In this document: positions 7,305 through 14,399 of the stretch, one piece after another | How positions within the stretch are numbered: the first letter of the stretch is position 1 | Layout: every line of letters starts with the position of its first letter | From: CAZEFK01 sp964511405 | Lineage (GTDB): Bacteria; Pseudomonadota; Alphaproteobacteria; Elsterales; Elsteraceae | Length of the DNA: 22,904 nucleotides | Direction of reading: 5' to 3' | Assembly (NCBI GenBank): GCA_964511405.1 | Contig: CAZEFK010000120.1 | Location: forward strand, 1 to 22,904 | Position numbers and translations under genes: made by a program | Notes under the pieces: model-generated | Seen by the model: the letters and a program-made list of their open reading frames with translations, nothing else | Told to the model about the DNA's origin: nothing | The model's database searches: none

Positions 7305-9590
7305 TCATGCGTGTCGTCCCCCTTCATGCCACATCATGGCGATGGCGATGCGCATCAGGCCGAGAACCGCCGCACGACATTCTCCAGCAGCCGGGAGACC
7401 GGCCCCTGGAACCCGCCATCCTGCCACAGGCTCCCGCAGAAGGTGATCGAGCCGACCGAGAACACCGCGCCGCCGCCCGGGGGTCTCGAAATAGACGACC
7501 TCCCCACGCTTCAACGCGTCGGGCGGTTCGCCCGACAGGGTCGCGACGTGGGACAGCAGCTCCTCGGACACGGTGACGAAGGATGGCGGCGGGTCCTCGG
7601 ACCGGGCGAGGATCACCGCGCTCTCGGGCGTGCCCAGGTCGCGGTCGGCGCGGTCGAGCTCGAAGCCGGCGGCACCCCCGCCGGACAGGCCGTAGCCGCC
7701 GATCGTCTCGCCCGGGACGCCCTCGAAGATCCACCCCTGCTCCGGCTGGTAGGACGCGGGGAGCCGCCGGTAATGGGTCCCCTCGAACAACCCCTGGCCC
7801 GAAAAGCCGACCCCGGCCAGGCGCTGCGGCGGCCGGCGGTTGCGCCGCCACAGCCCGCCGAGCTGGCCGTCCAACGCGTGGTGGTATTCGCCCGGCTCGG
7901 CCGCCCAGGCCCGGATGCCGCCCTCGGCGCGGCGGACCTCGATGACACCGGGCATCCCGGGATGGCGCGCGATCCGCCAATAGAAGCCGTTGCCGCCCAG
8001 ATAGACCAGCCGTCCGCCATGATCGACATAACTCTGCAGGGCGTCCAGCGTGCCCAAGGTGTGGTATTCGGGATGCGAGCCGGTCAGCACCACCTTGTAG
8101 GGGGCCAGCAGCGCGGCGCCCTCCTCGTCCAGGTCCTCGTCGGTCAGCACGTCGAAGGGCAGGCCCATCGCCTCCAGCCAGGCCAGCAGATGCGTATCGG
8201 CGGGGTAATGCCGCAGCCCCGACCCCCTGGGATCATCGAAGGTCAGGAAGCCGGGCCGCATCGTCAGCATCGGCCGCAGGCGCGACGAAACCGCAACGCC
8301 GCTGCCGTCCGGATGCCGGTTGTAGGTGGACGCCCCATAGATCGGATAGTCGTCGGGATTGTAGGGCGACGCGCCCCAGGCGGCGATGCGGCGTCGGAAT
8401 GCGGCATCGAGATTGCCCCGGGCGTGGTTGGCATAAGCCTGATAGGTAAAGGTCGGGGCCAGGAAGGCGATCGCCCGGTGCGGCCCGGCCTTGGGCGGCA
8501 GCACGAAAAACGGCAGCCGGTCCTCGCCGCCCTCGCAGCTCAGATGGAGCGCGTAGCTGCCGGATGGCAGGTCGTCCGGAATGTCGAGATCGAAGTCCTT
8601 GTCCCAGCGGCAATCGTCGAGGTCGTCGGCGTGGAAGTGAATTGCCGCATAGTCCTCGGGCGCGTGGCGCCAGCAATGCTCGCGACCGGTCCAGCTGGCA
8701 CCGACAACGCCGCGGGTAGGCAGGTTGACCACCTGGCCGTGGCAGGCGTCGGCCCCGGTGTCCCAGAGGCCGATGCCGCCGATGTCGCGGCTGAAATCCC
8801 AGGCCGCCAGCACCGGCGCGGCCGGCGGCAAGGCGGCCGGGTCCGGCCAGTCGGCGCAGGCGCCGGCCAGCAGCGCCGGCGCCTCCAGCTTGCCGTCGAA
8901 GTGGCGCGTCGGCGCCTGGGCGTTCTCCGCGGCGAACAGCACCGTGGCGGCGGTCGGCAGGATCAACCCGGCGGCCTGGCCGCGAACGATGGTGGCCGGC
9001 GGCTGCGGCGCGGGTGGCAGGGCGGGCTCGGCGAGCGGCACCTGACCCAAGCTCAGCGTCCCGGTCGCCGGATCGGCGGACAGCCAGAGACGGTACCAGC
9101 GCTGCGCGCCGAGCGGCGCGGCCGTCGCCACGGTCGCGCTGCCGCCGGGCCAGGCCAGCCGGGCCACCGCGCCGGCCGCACCGGCCGACAGCACGATGCG
9201 GCAATCGGGCGCCCCCTCGGCCGCCGATTCCTCGGCCAGCACGGCCTGCGGCGCGCCGGGGCGCGGCATCCACAGCAGCACGGTCCAGGTGCCGGCGGCC
9301 CGCGGATCGCGCGCCGGGCCCCGGGGCACCCGGCCGAAGGACCCGGCGCGCACGGCCTGGCGCCGGCCGGCCAGGGTGCGGTCGAAGCGATGCGACAGAT
9401 CCTCGACGCGCAACCCCGGCCCCTCGGGGTTGGGATCGCCGGAGATCACCCGCTGCAGCCGCGCCCGGTACTGGCCGCCGTCGCGCAGGCTGACATGCAC
9501 GGACAGGCGCCCGCCGGGCCGCGCCGACAAGCGGTCGAGATAACCGGTGACCGGAAGCTCCGCGGGCGGTTCGCCCTCTGGATGAGCCAT
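7305..9590 (-). CDS. N,N-dimethylformamidase large-subunit-like amidohydrolase, apparent C-terminal frameshift
   Basis: As read, 761 residues from ATG 9590. The first ~340 residues are beta-rich and lectin-like (WYRLWLSAD, then GKLEAPALL); the rest matches the DMFase beta-subunit C-terminal family. Known family chemistry: a mononuclear iron site of two Tyr and one Glu hydrolyses small amides. Likely equivalents here are Y383 (TFTYQAY), Y423 (GASTY) and E508 with H506 (GSHPEYH). Near the end the frame turns from FETPG into an Arg-rich tail with stop 7305. One base fewer in the G5 run at 7479-7483 restores GGGAVFSVGSITFCGSLWQD and a natural end at LLENVVRRFSA with stop 7355 (744 residues). This is either a sequencing error or real decay. 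It starts 6 bases after livF, so it is the last gene of the liv operon. No small-subunit gene is nearby. Substrate may not be DMF. Confidence 0.85.
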   Translation of the reverse strand: MAHPEGEPPAELPVTGYLDRLSARPGGRLSVHVSLRDGGQYRARLQRVISGDPNPEGPGLRVEDLSHRFDRTLAGRRQAVRAGSFGRVPRGPARDPRAAGTWTVLLWMPRPGAPQAVLAEESAAEGAPDCRIVLSAGAAGAVARLAWPGGSATVATAAPLGAQRWYRLWLSADPATGTLSLGQVPLAEPALPPAPQPPATIVRGQAAGLILPTAATVLFAAENAQAPTRHFDGKLEAPALLAGACADWPDPAALPPAAPVLAAWDFSRDIGGIGLWDTGADACHGQVVNLPTRGVVGASWTGREHCWRHAPEDYAAIHFHADDLDDCRWDKDFDLDIPDDLPSGSYALHLSCEGGEDRLPFFVLPPKAGPHRAIAFLAPTFTYQAYANHARGNLDAAFRRRIAAWGASPYNPDDYPIYGASTYNRHPDGSGVAVSSRLRPMLTMRPGFLTFDDPRGSGLRHYPADTHLLAWLEAMGLPFDVLTDEDLDEEGAALLAPYKVVLTGSHPEYHTLGTLDALQSYVDHGGRLVYLGGNGFYWRIARHPGMPGVIEVRRAEGGIRAWAAEPGEYHHALDGQLGGLWRRNRRPPQRLAGVGFSGQGLFEGTHYRRLPASYQPEQGWIFEGVPGETIGGYGLSGGGAAGFELDRADRDLGTPESAVILARSEDPPPSFVTVSEELLSHVATLSGEPPDALKRGEVVYFETPGRRRGVLGRLDHLLREPVAGWRVPGAGLPAAGECRAAVLGLMRIAIAMMWHEGGRHA

Positions 9591-9595
9591 GTTGC

Positions 9596-10321
9596 CTACC
9601 CCCCGCTCACGCCGACCAGCGCCTCGACCCGCCCGGGATCGCGCCTGAGCTCGGCCGCCTCGCCCGCCAGCGCCACGCGGCCATTGTTCAGCACATAGAC
9701 GCGGTCGGCGAGGTCCAGCGCGATGCGGATGGATTGCTCGACCAGCAGAACCGACAGGCGCTGCCGCTTCAGCTCGCGCAGCATGTCGATGACCGCCGTG
9801 ACGATAACCGGGGCCAGGCCCTGGGACGGCTCGTCCAGCAGCAGCAGCTCCGGCCCGGTCATCAGCCCGCGGCCGATCACCATCATCTGCTGCTGTCCGC
9901 CCGAAAGCTGCCCGCCCTTGCGGCCCATCAGCTCGGCCAGGGCGGGGAACCAGGCCAGCACGTCGGCCATGGTCCAACGCGAGGCGGCGTTCGCGGTCAG
10001 CATCAGGTTTTCCTCGACCGACAGCAGCGAGAACGGGTCGCGCTGCTCGGGCACATAGGCGATCCCGCTTCGCGCGATCCGGTGCGTCGGGGTGCCGTCC
10101 AGGTCCTGGCCGCGGAACCGCACGCGGCCGGCACGCGGCGGCGTCAGGCGCATGATCGAGCGCAGGGTAGTGGTCTTGCCCGCGCCGTTGCGGCCGAGCA
10201 GCGCCACCAGCTCGCCCGCGCGGACCTGCAGCGAGACACCGTGCAGCACGTGGCTGTTGCCGTAATAGGTGTGGATGTCGTCGACATCCAAAAGCGGGAT
10301 CTCCGGCGCGGATTCCGGCAT
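9596..10321 (-). CDS. livF: Branched-chain amino acid/amide-type ABC transporter ATPase LivF
   Basis: 241-residue cytoplasmic ATPase of the LivF type, one of two nucleotide-binding subunits that drive uptake through LivH-LivM. Seen: Walker A GRNGAGKTT at 43-51, the Q-loop region YVPEQRDPFSLLSVEENL, ABC signature LSGGQ at 139-143, Walker B LLLLDE at 159-164 followed by the LivF-type PSQGLAP, and the H-loop region replaced by VEQSIRIAL, as is usual for this family. Length fits LivF (about 235-240). It begins 3 bases after the livG stop and ends 6 bases before the DMFase-like gene, so it is in the same transcript. The cargo may be an amide or amino-acid-like compound rather than leucine, given the downstream amidohydrolase. 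Confidence 0.95.
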   Translation of the reverse strand: MPESAPEIPLLDVDDIHTYYGNSHVLHGVSLQVRAGELVALLGRNGAGKTTTLRSIMRLTPPRAGRVRFRGQDLDGTPTHRIARSGIAYVPEQRDPFSLLSVEENLMLTANAASRWTMADVLAWFPALAELMGRKGGQLSGGQQQMMVIGRGLMTGPELLLLDEPSQGLAPVIVTAVIDMLRELKRQRLSVLLVEQSIRIALDLADRVYVLNNGRVALAGEAAELRRDPGRVEALVGVSGG

Positions 10322-10324
10322 GGG

Positions 10325-11068
10325 TCAGGCCCCGAAATAGGCGGTCTTGACCGCGGGATCGCGCGACACCGCGTCGGGCGGGCCGTCGGCGATCACCCGG
10401 CCCCGGTCCATCACGAGCAGCCGGTCCGAGATCCGCATCACGACGTCCATCTTGTGCTCGATCATGACGACCGTGTGGGCCTCGACCAGCGACCGGATCA
10501 ACCGCCCGACCCGGCCGGTTTCCTCCTGCGACAGGCCGGCCGTCGGCTCGTCCAGCAGCAGCAGGCGCGGCGCGCCCGCCAGCGTGATGGCGATCTCGAG
10601 CAGCCGCTGGTCGCCATAGGACAGCGCATCGGCGCGCAGATGGCGCAAGGCGGCGATGCCGACGCGCTCCAGCAACTCGGCGACGCGCGCCTCGTCGCGG
10701 CGGAACCGGTCGGCGCGGCGCCAGAATACCAGCCGTCCGCCATGGTCCTGGCGATAGGCCGCGATCCAGACATTGTCCTCGACCGTCAGCTCGGGAAACA
10801 CGGACGTGATCTGGTACGAGCGCCCGATGCCCCGGCGCGCCAGGCGATGGGGCGGCAAGCCGGTGACGTCGCGGCCCTCGAAGCGGATCGTGCCCGCGCT
10901 GGGCCGCAAATCCTTGGTCAGCAGGTTGAACAGCGTCGTCTTGCCGGCGCCGTTGGGACCCAGGATGCACACGAGCTCGCCCGCCGCGACGTCCATCGAC
11001 ACGCCGTCCACGGCGCGATGGCCGCCGAACTGCTTGCTGAGCCCCGAGACCGACAGCAGGGGGGTCAT
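10325..11068 (-). CDS. livG: Branched-chain amino acid/amide-type ABC transporter ATPase LivG
   Basis: 247-residue cytoplasmic ATPase, partner of LivF. Seen: Walker A GPNGAGKTT at 37-45; the LivG-like RRGIGRSYQITSVFPELTV; a signature in the variant form LSYGDQ at 149-154, usual for LivG; Walker B LLLLDE at 169-174 followed by PTAGLS; and the switch histidine in MIEHKMDVV. The start ATG 11068 overlaps the livM stop as ATGA, which rules out the longer open frame upstream (that reads through livM antisense-like sequence). Length is close to the usual 250-255. Co-translated with livM and followed by livF after 3 bases. Confidence 0.95.
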   Translation of the reverse strand: MTPLLSVSGLSKQFGGHRAVDGVSMDVAAGELVCILGPNGAGKTTLFNLLTKDLRPSAGTIRFEGRDVTGLPPHRLARRGIGRSYQITSVFPELTVEDNVWIAAYRQDHGGRLVFWRRADRFRRDEARVAELLERVGIAALRHLRADALSYGDQRLLEIAITLAGAPRLLLLDEPTAGLSQEETGRVGRLIRSLVEAHTVVMIEHKMDVVMRISDRLLVMDRGRVIADGPPDAVSRDPAVKTAYFGA

Positions 11069-12015
11069 GGCGCGCGCGTCCGGGCCGTCAGGGTGCTGAG
11101 CCGCCCGCCCAGCTCGAGCACGCCGCCGCGCAGGAACATCACCACCAGGATGACGACCAGGCCGAACAGCAGCGGCCAGCGGTCCCAGACCAGCGACAGC
11201 CCATCCTGCAGCAGGATGAAGATGGCGGCCCCGATCAGCGACCCGAACAGCGAGCCCAACCCGCCGATCAGCACCATGAACACCAGGTTGCCCGAATTGA
11301 CCCAGGCCACCGCGTCGATCGGCATGATCCAGTACAGCATGCCGTAAAGCACCCCGGCCAGGCCGGTCAGCATGCCCGACAGGGCGAAGGCCAGCGTCTG
11401 CGCCTGGTGCACGTCGTAGCCAACCGAGAAGGTGCGGCGCGGGTTCTGGTGCGCGGCGCTCAGCACCCGGCCGAGCGGGCTGTCGATGATGCGCAGCAGC
11501 GCGAGCACGCCCGCGAAGGTGAGCACCGCGACCACCACGTAGAAATTGAGCGGCCGGTCGAGGTCGAGCGCGATGCCGGGCAGCAGCGTGGCCGGACGCG
11601 CGATGTCCCCCAGCCCGTCCTGCCCTCCGGTGACGCTGCGCCAGCTGTAGATCGCGTAATAGACCAGCTGGTTGAAGGCGAAGGTGAGCATGATGAAGTA
11701 GATGCTGCTGCGCCGCACGCACATGGCGCCCATCGCGGCGGCGAACAGACCGGCGGCGGCCGCGCCGGCCGCCAGCGGGACGATCAGCGGCAGCGCGGTG
11801 TGCGCCATCAGCCAGCCGCCGACATAGCCGCCGATGCCGAACATGGCGGCCTGGCCGAACGAGAACAGCCCGCCAACGCCGATCACCAGGTACGCGGCCG
11901 TGGCCGCCAGGGCGAAGATCATCAGTTCGGTCGCGGTGCTGAGGGACAGCAGGAGCGGCGCCCCCACCATCGCCACCACCAGGCAGAGCAGCCCGGCCAG
12001 CCGGTCGGCGCGCAT
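11065..12015 (-). CDS. livM: Branched-chain amino acid/amide-type ABC transporter permease LivM
   Basis: 316-residue inner-membrane permease. Hydrophobic helices span nearly the whole length; LivM marks include LVIGVGGLFSFGQAAMFGIGG (read in two parts: VGGLFSFGQ and AAMFGIGGY), the coupling segment around SPLGRVLSAAHQNPRR, and GGLGSLFGSLIGA close to the end. Its start ATG 12015 shares one base with the livH stop (TGATG), so the 30 extra upstream codons of the open frame are rejected. The stop overlaps livG by ATGA. The short C-terminal tail after GGRLSTL is typical of members lacking a fused ATPase. Confidence 0.94.
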   Translation of the reverse strand: MRADRLAGLLCLVVAMVGAPLLLSLSTATELMIFALAATAAYLVIGVGGLFSFGQAAMFGIGGYVGGWLMAHTALPLIVPLAAGAAAAGLFAAAMGAMCVRRSSIYFIMLTFAFNQLVYYAIYSWRSVTGGQDGLGDIARPATLLPGIALDLDRPLNFYVVVAVLTFAGVLALLRIIDSPLGRVLSAAHQNPRRTFSVGYDVHQAQTLAFALSGMLTGLAGVLYGMLYWIMPIDAVAWVNSGNLVFMVLIGGLGSLFGSLIGAAIFILLQDGLSLVWDRWPLLFGLVVILVVMFLRGGVLELGGRLSTLTARTRAP

Positions 12016-12878
12016 CAGCGCTCCCCCAGCAGGCCTTGGGGCCGGATCGCCAGCACCAGGATCATCAGCGCGTAGATGATGACCGTGCTGGCCTGCGGCA
12101 CCCACAACGCGGCGAGCGACTGGACGACGCCGACCAGCAGGCCGGCGAGAATGCCGCCATAGATGCTGCCGAGGCCGCCCAGCACCACCACGACCAGCGC
12201 AGTGGCCATCATGTCGGTGCCCATGGTGACCGACAGCCCGTGGAGCGGTGCCGCGAGCCCGCCGGCCAGGCCCGCCAGCACGGCGCCGAGCGCGAACGCC
12301 GCGGTGAACAGCGACTCGACGTCGATGCCCAGGCTCGCCGCCATCTCCGGCCGCTCGATGCCGGCCCGGATGCGGGCGCCGAACCGGGTCCGCTCGATCA
12401 GCATCCAGACGACCAGGATGAGGCCCAGGCTGGACCCGGTAATGAACAGCAGGTAGCGCGGGAACAGGGCAATGCCGATGTCGAGGGCGCCGGCCAGCCA
12501 GCCGGGCGGCGCCATCGACCGGCCGAGGCCGCCCCAGATCACGATCACCGTCTGCTCGATCACCAGGGCCGTGCCGAACAGCAGCAGGAGCTGGAACAGA
12601 TAGGCCTGGCCGCGCAGCCGGCGGATCAGCAGCCGTTCGATCGCGAGTCCCGCCAGCCCGGTCGCAGCCGCGGCGGCAAGCAGCCCGAGCCAGAACGACC
12701 CGCTCGCCACCGCCGCCGCATAGGCGACATACCCGCCGACCAGATACAGGGCGCCATGCGCGAAGTTCGGCACATTGAGGAGCCCTTTGATGATCGCAAG
12801 GCCGAACGCCATCAGCCCATAGAGCGCGCCGACGGCGAGCCCGTTCACGATCTGGACGCCGAGGAGCGTCGGGGTCAC
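12015..12878 (-). CDS. livH: Branched-chain amino acid/amide-type ABC transporter permease LivH
   Basis: 287-residue inner-membrane permease, partner of LivM. Opens VQIVNGLAVGALYGLMAFGLAII, here as VQIVNGLAVGALYG then LMAFGLAIIKG, followed by NVPNFAHGALYLVGGY, the classic LivH start; the coupling loop is seen as RIRAGIERPEMAASLGID and the late motif as VVVLGGLGSIYGGILAG. Start is GTG 12878; it has only a weak GGGCGGGCGG upstream, but the N-terminal helix requires it. It lies 16 bases downstream of the binding-protein stop and overlaps livM by one base, so one operon. Confidence 0.94.
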   Translation of the reverse strand: MTPTLLGVQIVNGLAVGALYGLMAFGLAIIKGLLNVPNFAHGALYLVGGYVAYAAAVASGSFWLGLLAAAAATGLAGLAIERLLIRRLRGQAYLFQLLLLFGTALVIEQTVIVIWGGLGRSMAPPGWLAGALDIGIALFPRYLLFITGSSLGLILVVWMLIERTRFGARIRAGIERPEMAASLGIDVESLFTAAFALGAVLAGLAGGLAAPLHGLSVTMGTDMMATALVVVVLGGLGSIYGGILAGLLVGVVQSLAALWVPQASTVIIYALMILVLAIRPQGLLGER

Positions 12879-12894
12879 GGCGCCGCCGCCCGCC

Positions 12895-14136
12895 CTACAG
12901 CGGCCCCAGGCCCTTGCAGGCGTTCAGCTCGTGCGGCTGGTTATCGCTGCCGACATGCACCAGCTCGGCATAGTCGTCGCCGCTCGTCATCGCCGACGCC
13001 GCCTTGCCACGGATCACGAAATAGGGCCGCACGGTCTGGTGGGTATCGGGATCGATCCGGCTCCGGCCCAGGATCCCCTCATACTCCAGGCCTTCCAGCG
13101 CCGTGATCACCTTGGGAATCTCCACGCTGCCCGCCTTGCGCATCGCCAGCAGCACCGTGCGGAAGCTGTCATAGCCATAGGCGGCGGCATAGCCGGGAAG
13201 CGAACCGTATTTCTTGCGATAGGCGTCGACGAATTCCTTGTTCGCCGGCACATCGACCAGGTGGTAGTAGTTCTCGCCCAGGATAAGCCCATCGCGGATG
13301 TCGGGCGACAGCTCGGGCATCTGGTCGACTTCGATTCCCCAGGGAACGACGACGGCGATGTTCTTGGCGCCGAACCCGGCGAACTGGCGCAGGCAGCTCA
13401 CCGCGTCGGCGCCCGCATTCAGAAGGCACAGCACGTCCGGCTTGGCCGCGATCGCCTGCGTCAGATACTGCGTATATTGCCGCTCGCCCAGGGGATGGGC
13501 GGCGTTGCCGACCAGCTCCAGCCCCTTGGCCTTGGCCACGACCTCGGCATAGCGATGCAGCGCTTCGCCGAACACATAGTCCGCCGTGACGGTATAGATG
13601 CGCTTGGCCTGCGGATGCGCCTCGGCCAGGTGGTCGAACACCGCCTTCAGGGCCGTATAGGGATTGGCCGACCACTGGAAGGTGTAGCGGCTGCAACGCG
13701 CGCCGGTGAAGTCCTCGGAACCGCCGGCCGCATATTGCAGGACCTTCTCGCGCCGGGCCACGGCCGACTCCGCCAGGCCGATATCGCTGGCGAAATTGCC
13801 ATTGAAGACCGACAGCCCGTCGCTGGAAATCGCATCGCTGAGCCGACGCACGCCGCTCGCCGAGCGCCCCTCGTCGTCCCGGGAAATGTATTTCAGCGGG
13901 CGGCCCAGGATGTCGCCGCCGGCCATCTCGATCGCGAGCTGCGACCCCTGGCTGACCAGCTTGCCCGCGAATCCGTAGCTGCCGGTGTTCGGCGTGATGC
14001 TGCCGAAGGTCACGGCGTCGGCTGCCCACGCCCGGCGCGGCAGCAGGCCGCTCGGCGCCACTCCGCCGGCACCAGCCAGCAGGGCGCGGCGGGTCAGGGT
14101 CAGGTTGTTCCGGCGGGTCGGCGATGGGGCCGTCAT
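12895..14136 (-). CDS. Periplasmic substrate-binding protein of Liv-type (PBP1) ABC transporter
   Basis: 413-residue periplasmic binding protein that captures the substrate for LivHMGF. Signal region: LTLTRRALLAGAGG with twin arginines followed by a hydrophobic stretch and a likely cut after RRAWA, so possibly Tat-exported. The mature part opens VTFGSITPNTGSYGFAGK and contains a long type-1 periplasmic fold, including RIYTVTADYVFGE and AAAYGYDSFRTVLLAM. Start ATG 14136 has GGAGGA seven bases upstream. It is first in the operon and sits just downstream of a palindrome/promoter at 14196-14230. GC content of parts of this gene is intermediate between its high-GC neighbours and the GC-poor block to its right. 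The ligand is unknown; the operon partner suggests a small amide or an amino-acid-like compound. Confidence 0.93.
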   Translation of the reverse strand: MTAPSPTRRNNLTLTRRALLAGAGGVAPSGLLPRRAWAADAVTFGSITPNTGSYGFAGKLVSQGSQLAIEMAGGDILGRPLKYISRDDEGRSASGVRRLSDAISSDGLSVFNGNFASDIGLAESAVARREKVLQYAAGGSEDFTGARCSRYTFQWSANPYTALKAVFDHLAEAHPQAKRIYTVTADYVFGEALHRYAEVVAKAKGLELVGNAAHPLGERQYTQYLTQAIAAKPDVLCLLNAGADAVSCLRQFAGFGAKNIAVVVPWGIEVDQMPELSPDIRDGLILGENYYHLVDVPANKEFVDAYRKKYGSLPGYAAAYGYDSFRTVLLAMRKAGSVEIPKVITALEGLEYEGILGRSRIDPDTHQTVRPYFVIRGKAASAMTSGDDYAELVHVGSDNQPHELNACKGLGPL

Positions 14137-14195
14137 GCCACGATCCTCCCAGTCGAGCTGTCACACCACAGAGGCCAGTCCCAGCTGGCAGTTCC

Positions 14196-14230
14196 TGGAC
14201 ATCGTACAATTAGCCCTGTACGATGTTCAA
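14196..14230. promoter_or_regulatory. Overlapping divergent promoters with embedded palindromic operator
   Basis: Between the divergent binding-protein gene (minus) and aminotransferase gene (plus). Perfect inverted repeat: ACATCGTACA at 14199-14208, an 8-base spacer, TGTACGATGT at 14217-14226. On plus, TGGACA (14196-14201), 17 bases, TACGAT (14219-14224) resembles a sigma-70 promoter (five and four of six consensus bases). On minus, TTGAAC (14230-14225), 18 bases, TACGAT (14206-14201) does too. One protein dimer on the palindrome would cover the -10 of both. The palindrome is directly seen; promoters and operator role are inference, the TetR protein at 15845-16594 being the obvious candidate binder. 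Confidence 0.6.
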
Positions 14231-14261
14231 GCGCATCAGGATGGTGCGAGCGAGAAAAATC

Positions 14262-14375
14262 ATGGGGCAGAGCGCTTCAACAACCGGCGATCCGCTTGCG
14301 CTGGCGGTGGCCGGTGCAACAGACGCGCCTGCGCTCACCCGCTTCATCGAGCGGCCTCTGCCGCTATTCAGCTAA
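14262..14375 (+). CDS. Possible small leader ORF upstream of aminotransferase
   Basis: A 37-codon frame (MGQSASTTGDPLALAVAG and onward, ending ERPLPLFS, stop TAA 14373-14375) in the 5' region of the aminotransferase. The same frame is open from ATG 14223 (50 codons) and ATG 14241, but the first of these lies inside the predicted promoter. The ribosome site is weak (GAGA before 14262). It matches no family I know. It may be an untranslated leader of the aminotransferase message; recorded because it is the only open frame in this gap. Confidence 0.2.
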   Translation: MGQSASTTGDPLALAVAGATDAPALTRFIERPLPLFS

Positions 14376-14399
14376 GCAACGAATGACGGAACATTCAAA

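Noticed and set aside
6477..9698. Open plus-strand frame of over 1000 codons
   Set aside because: Its product is Arg/Pro/Gly/Gln-rich with no domain, it overlaps two well-supported genes, and it is the expected mirror of very GC-rich coding DNA. Only its short segment at 7191-7286 shows family resemblance.
10325..11722. Longer version of livG with about 218 extra N-terminal codons
   Set aside because: The extra part reads antisense-frame noise within livM; the ATGA overlap at 11065-11068 fixes the real start.
14223..14261. ATG 14223 as the start of the small leader frame
   Set aside because: It lies within the right arm of the palindrome and the predicted -10, upstream of the likely transcript start.
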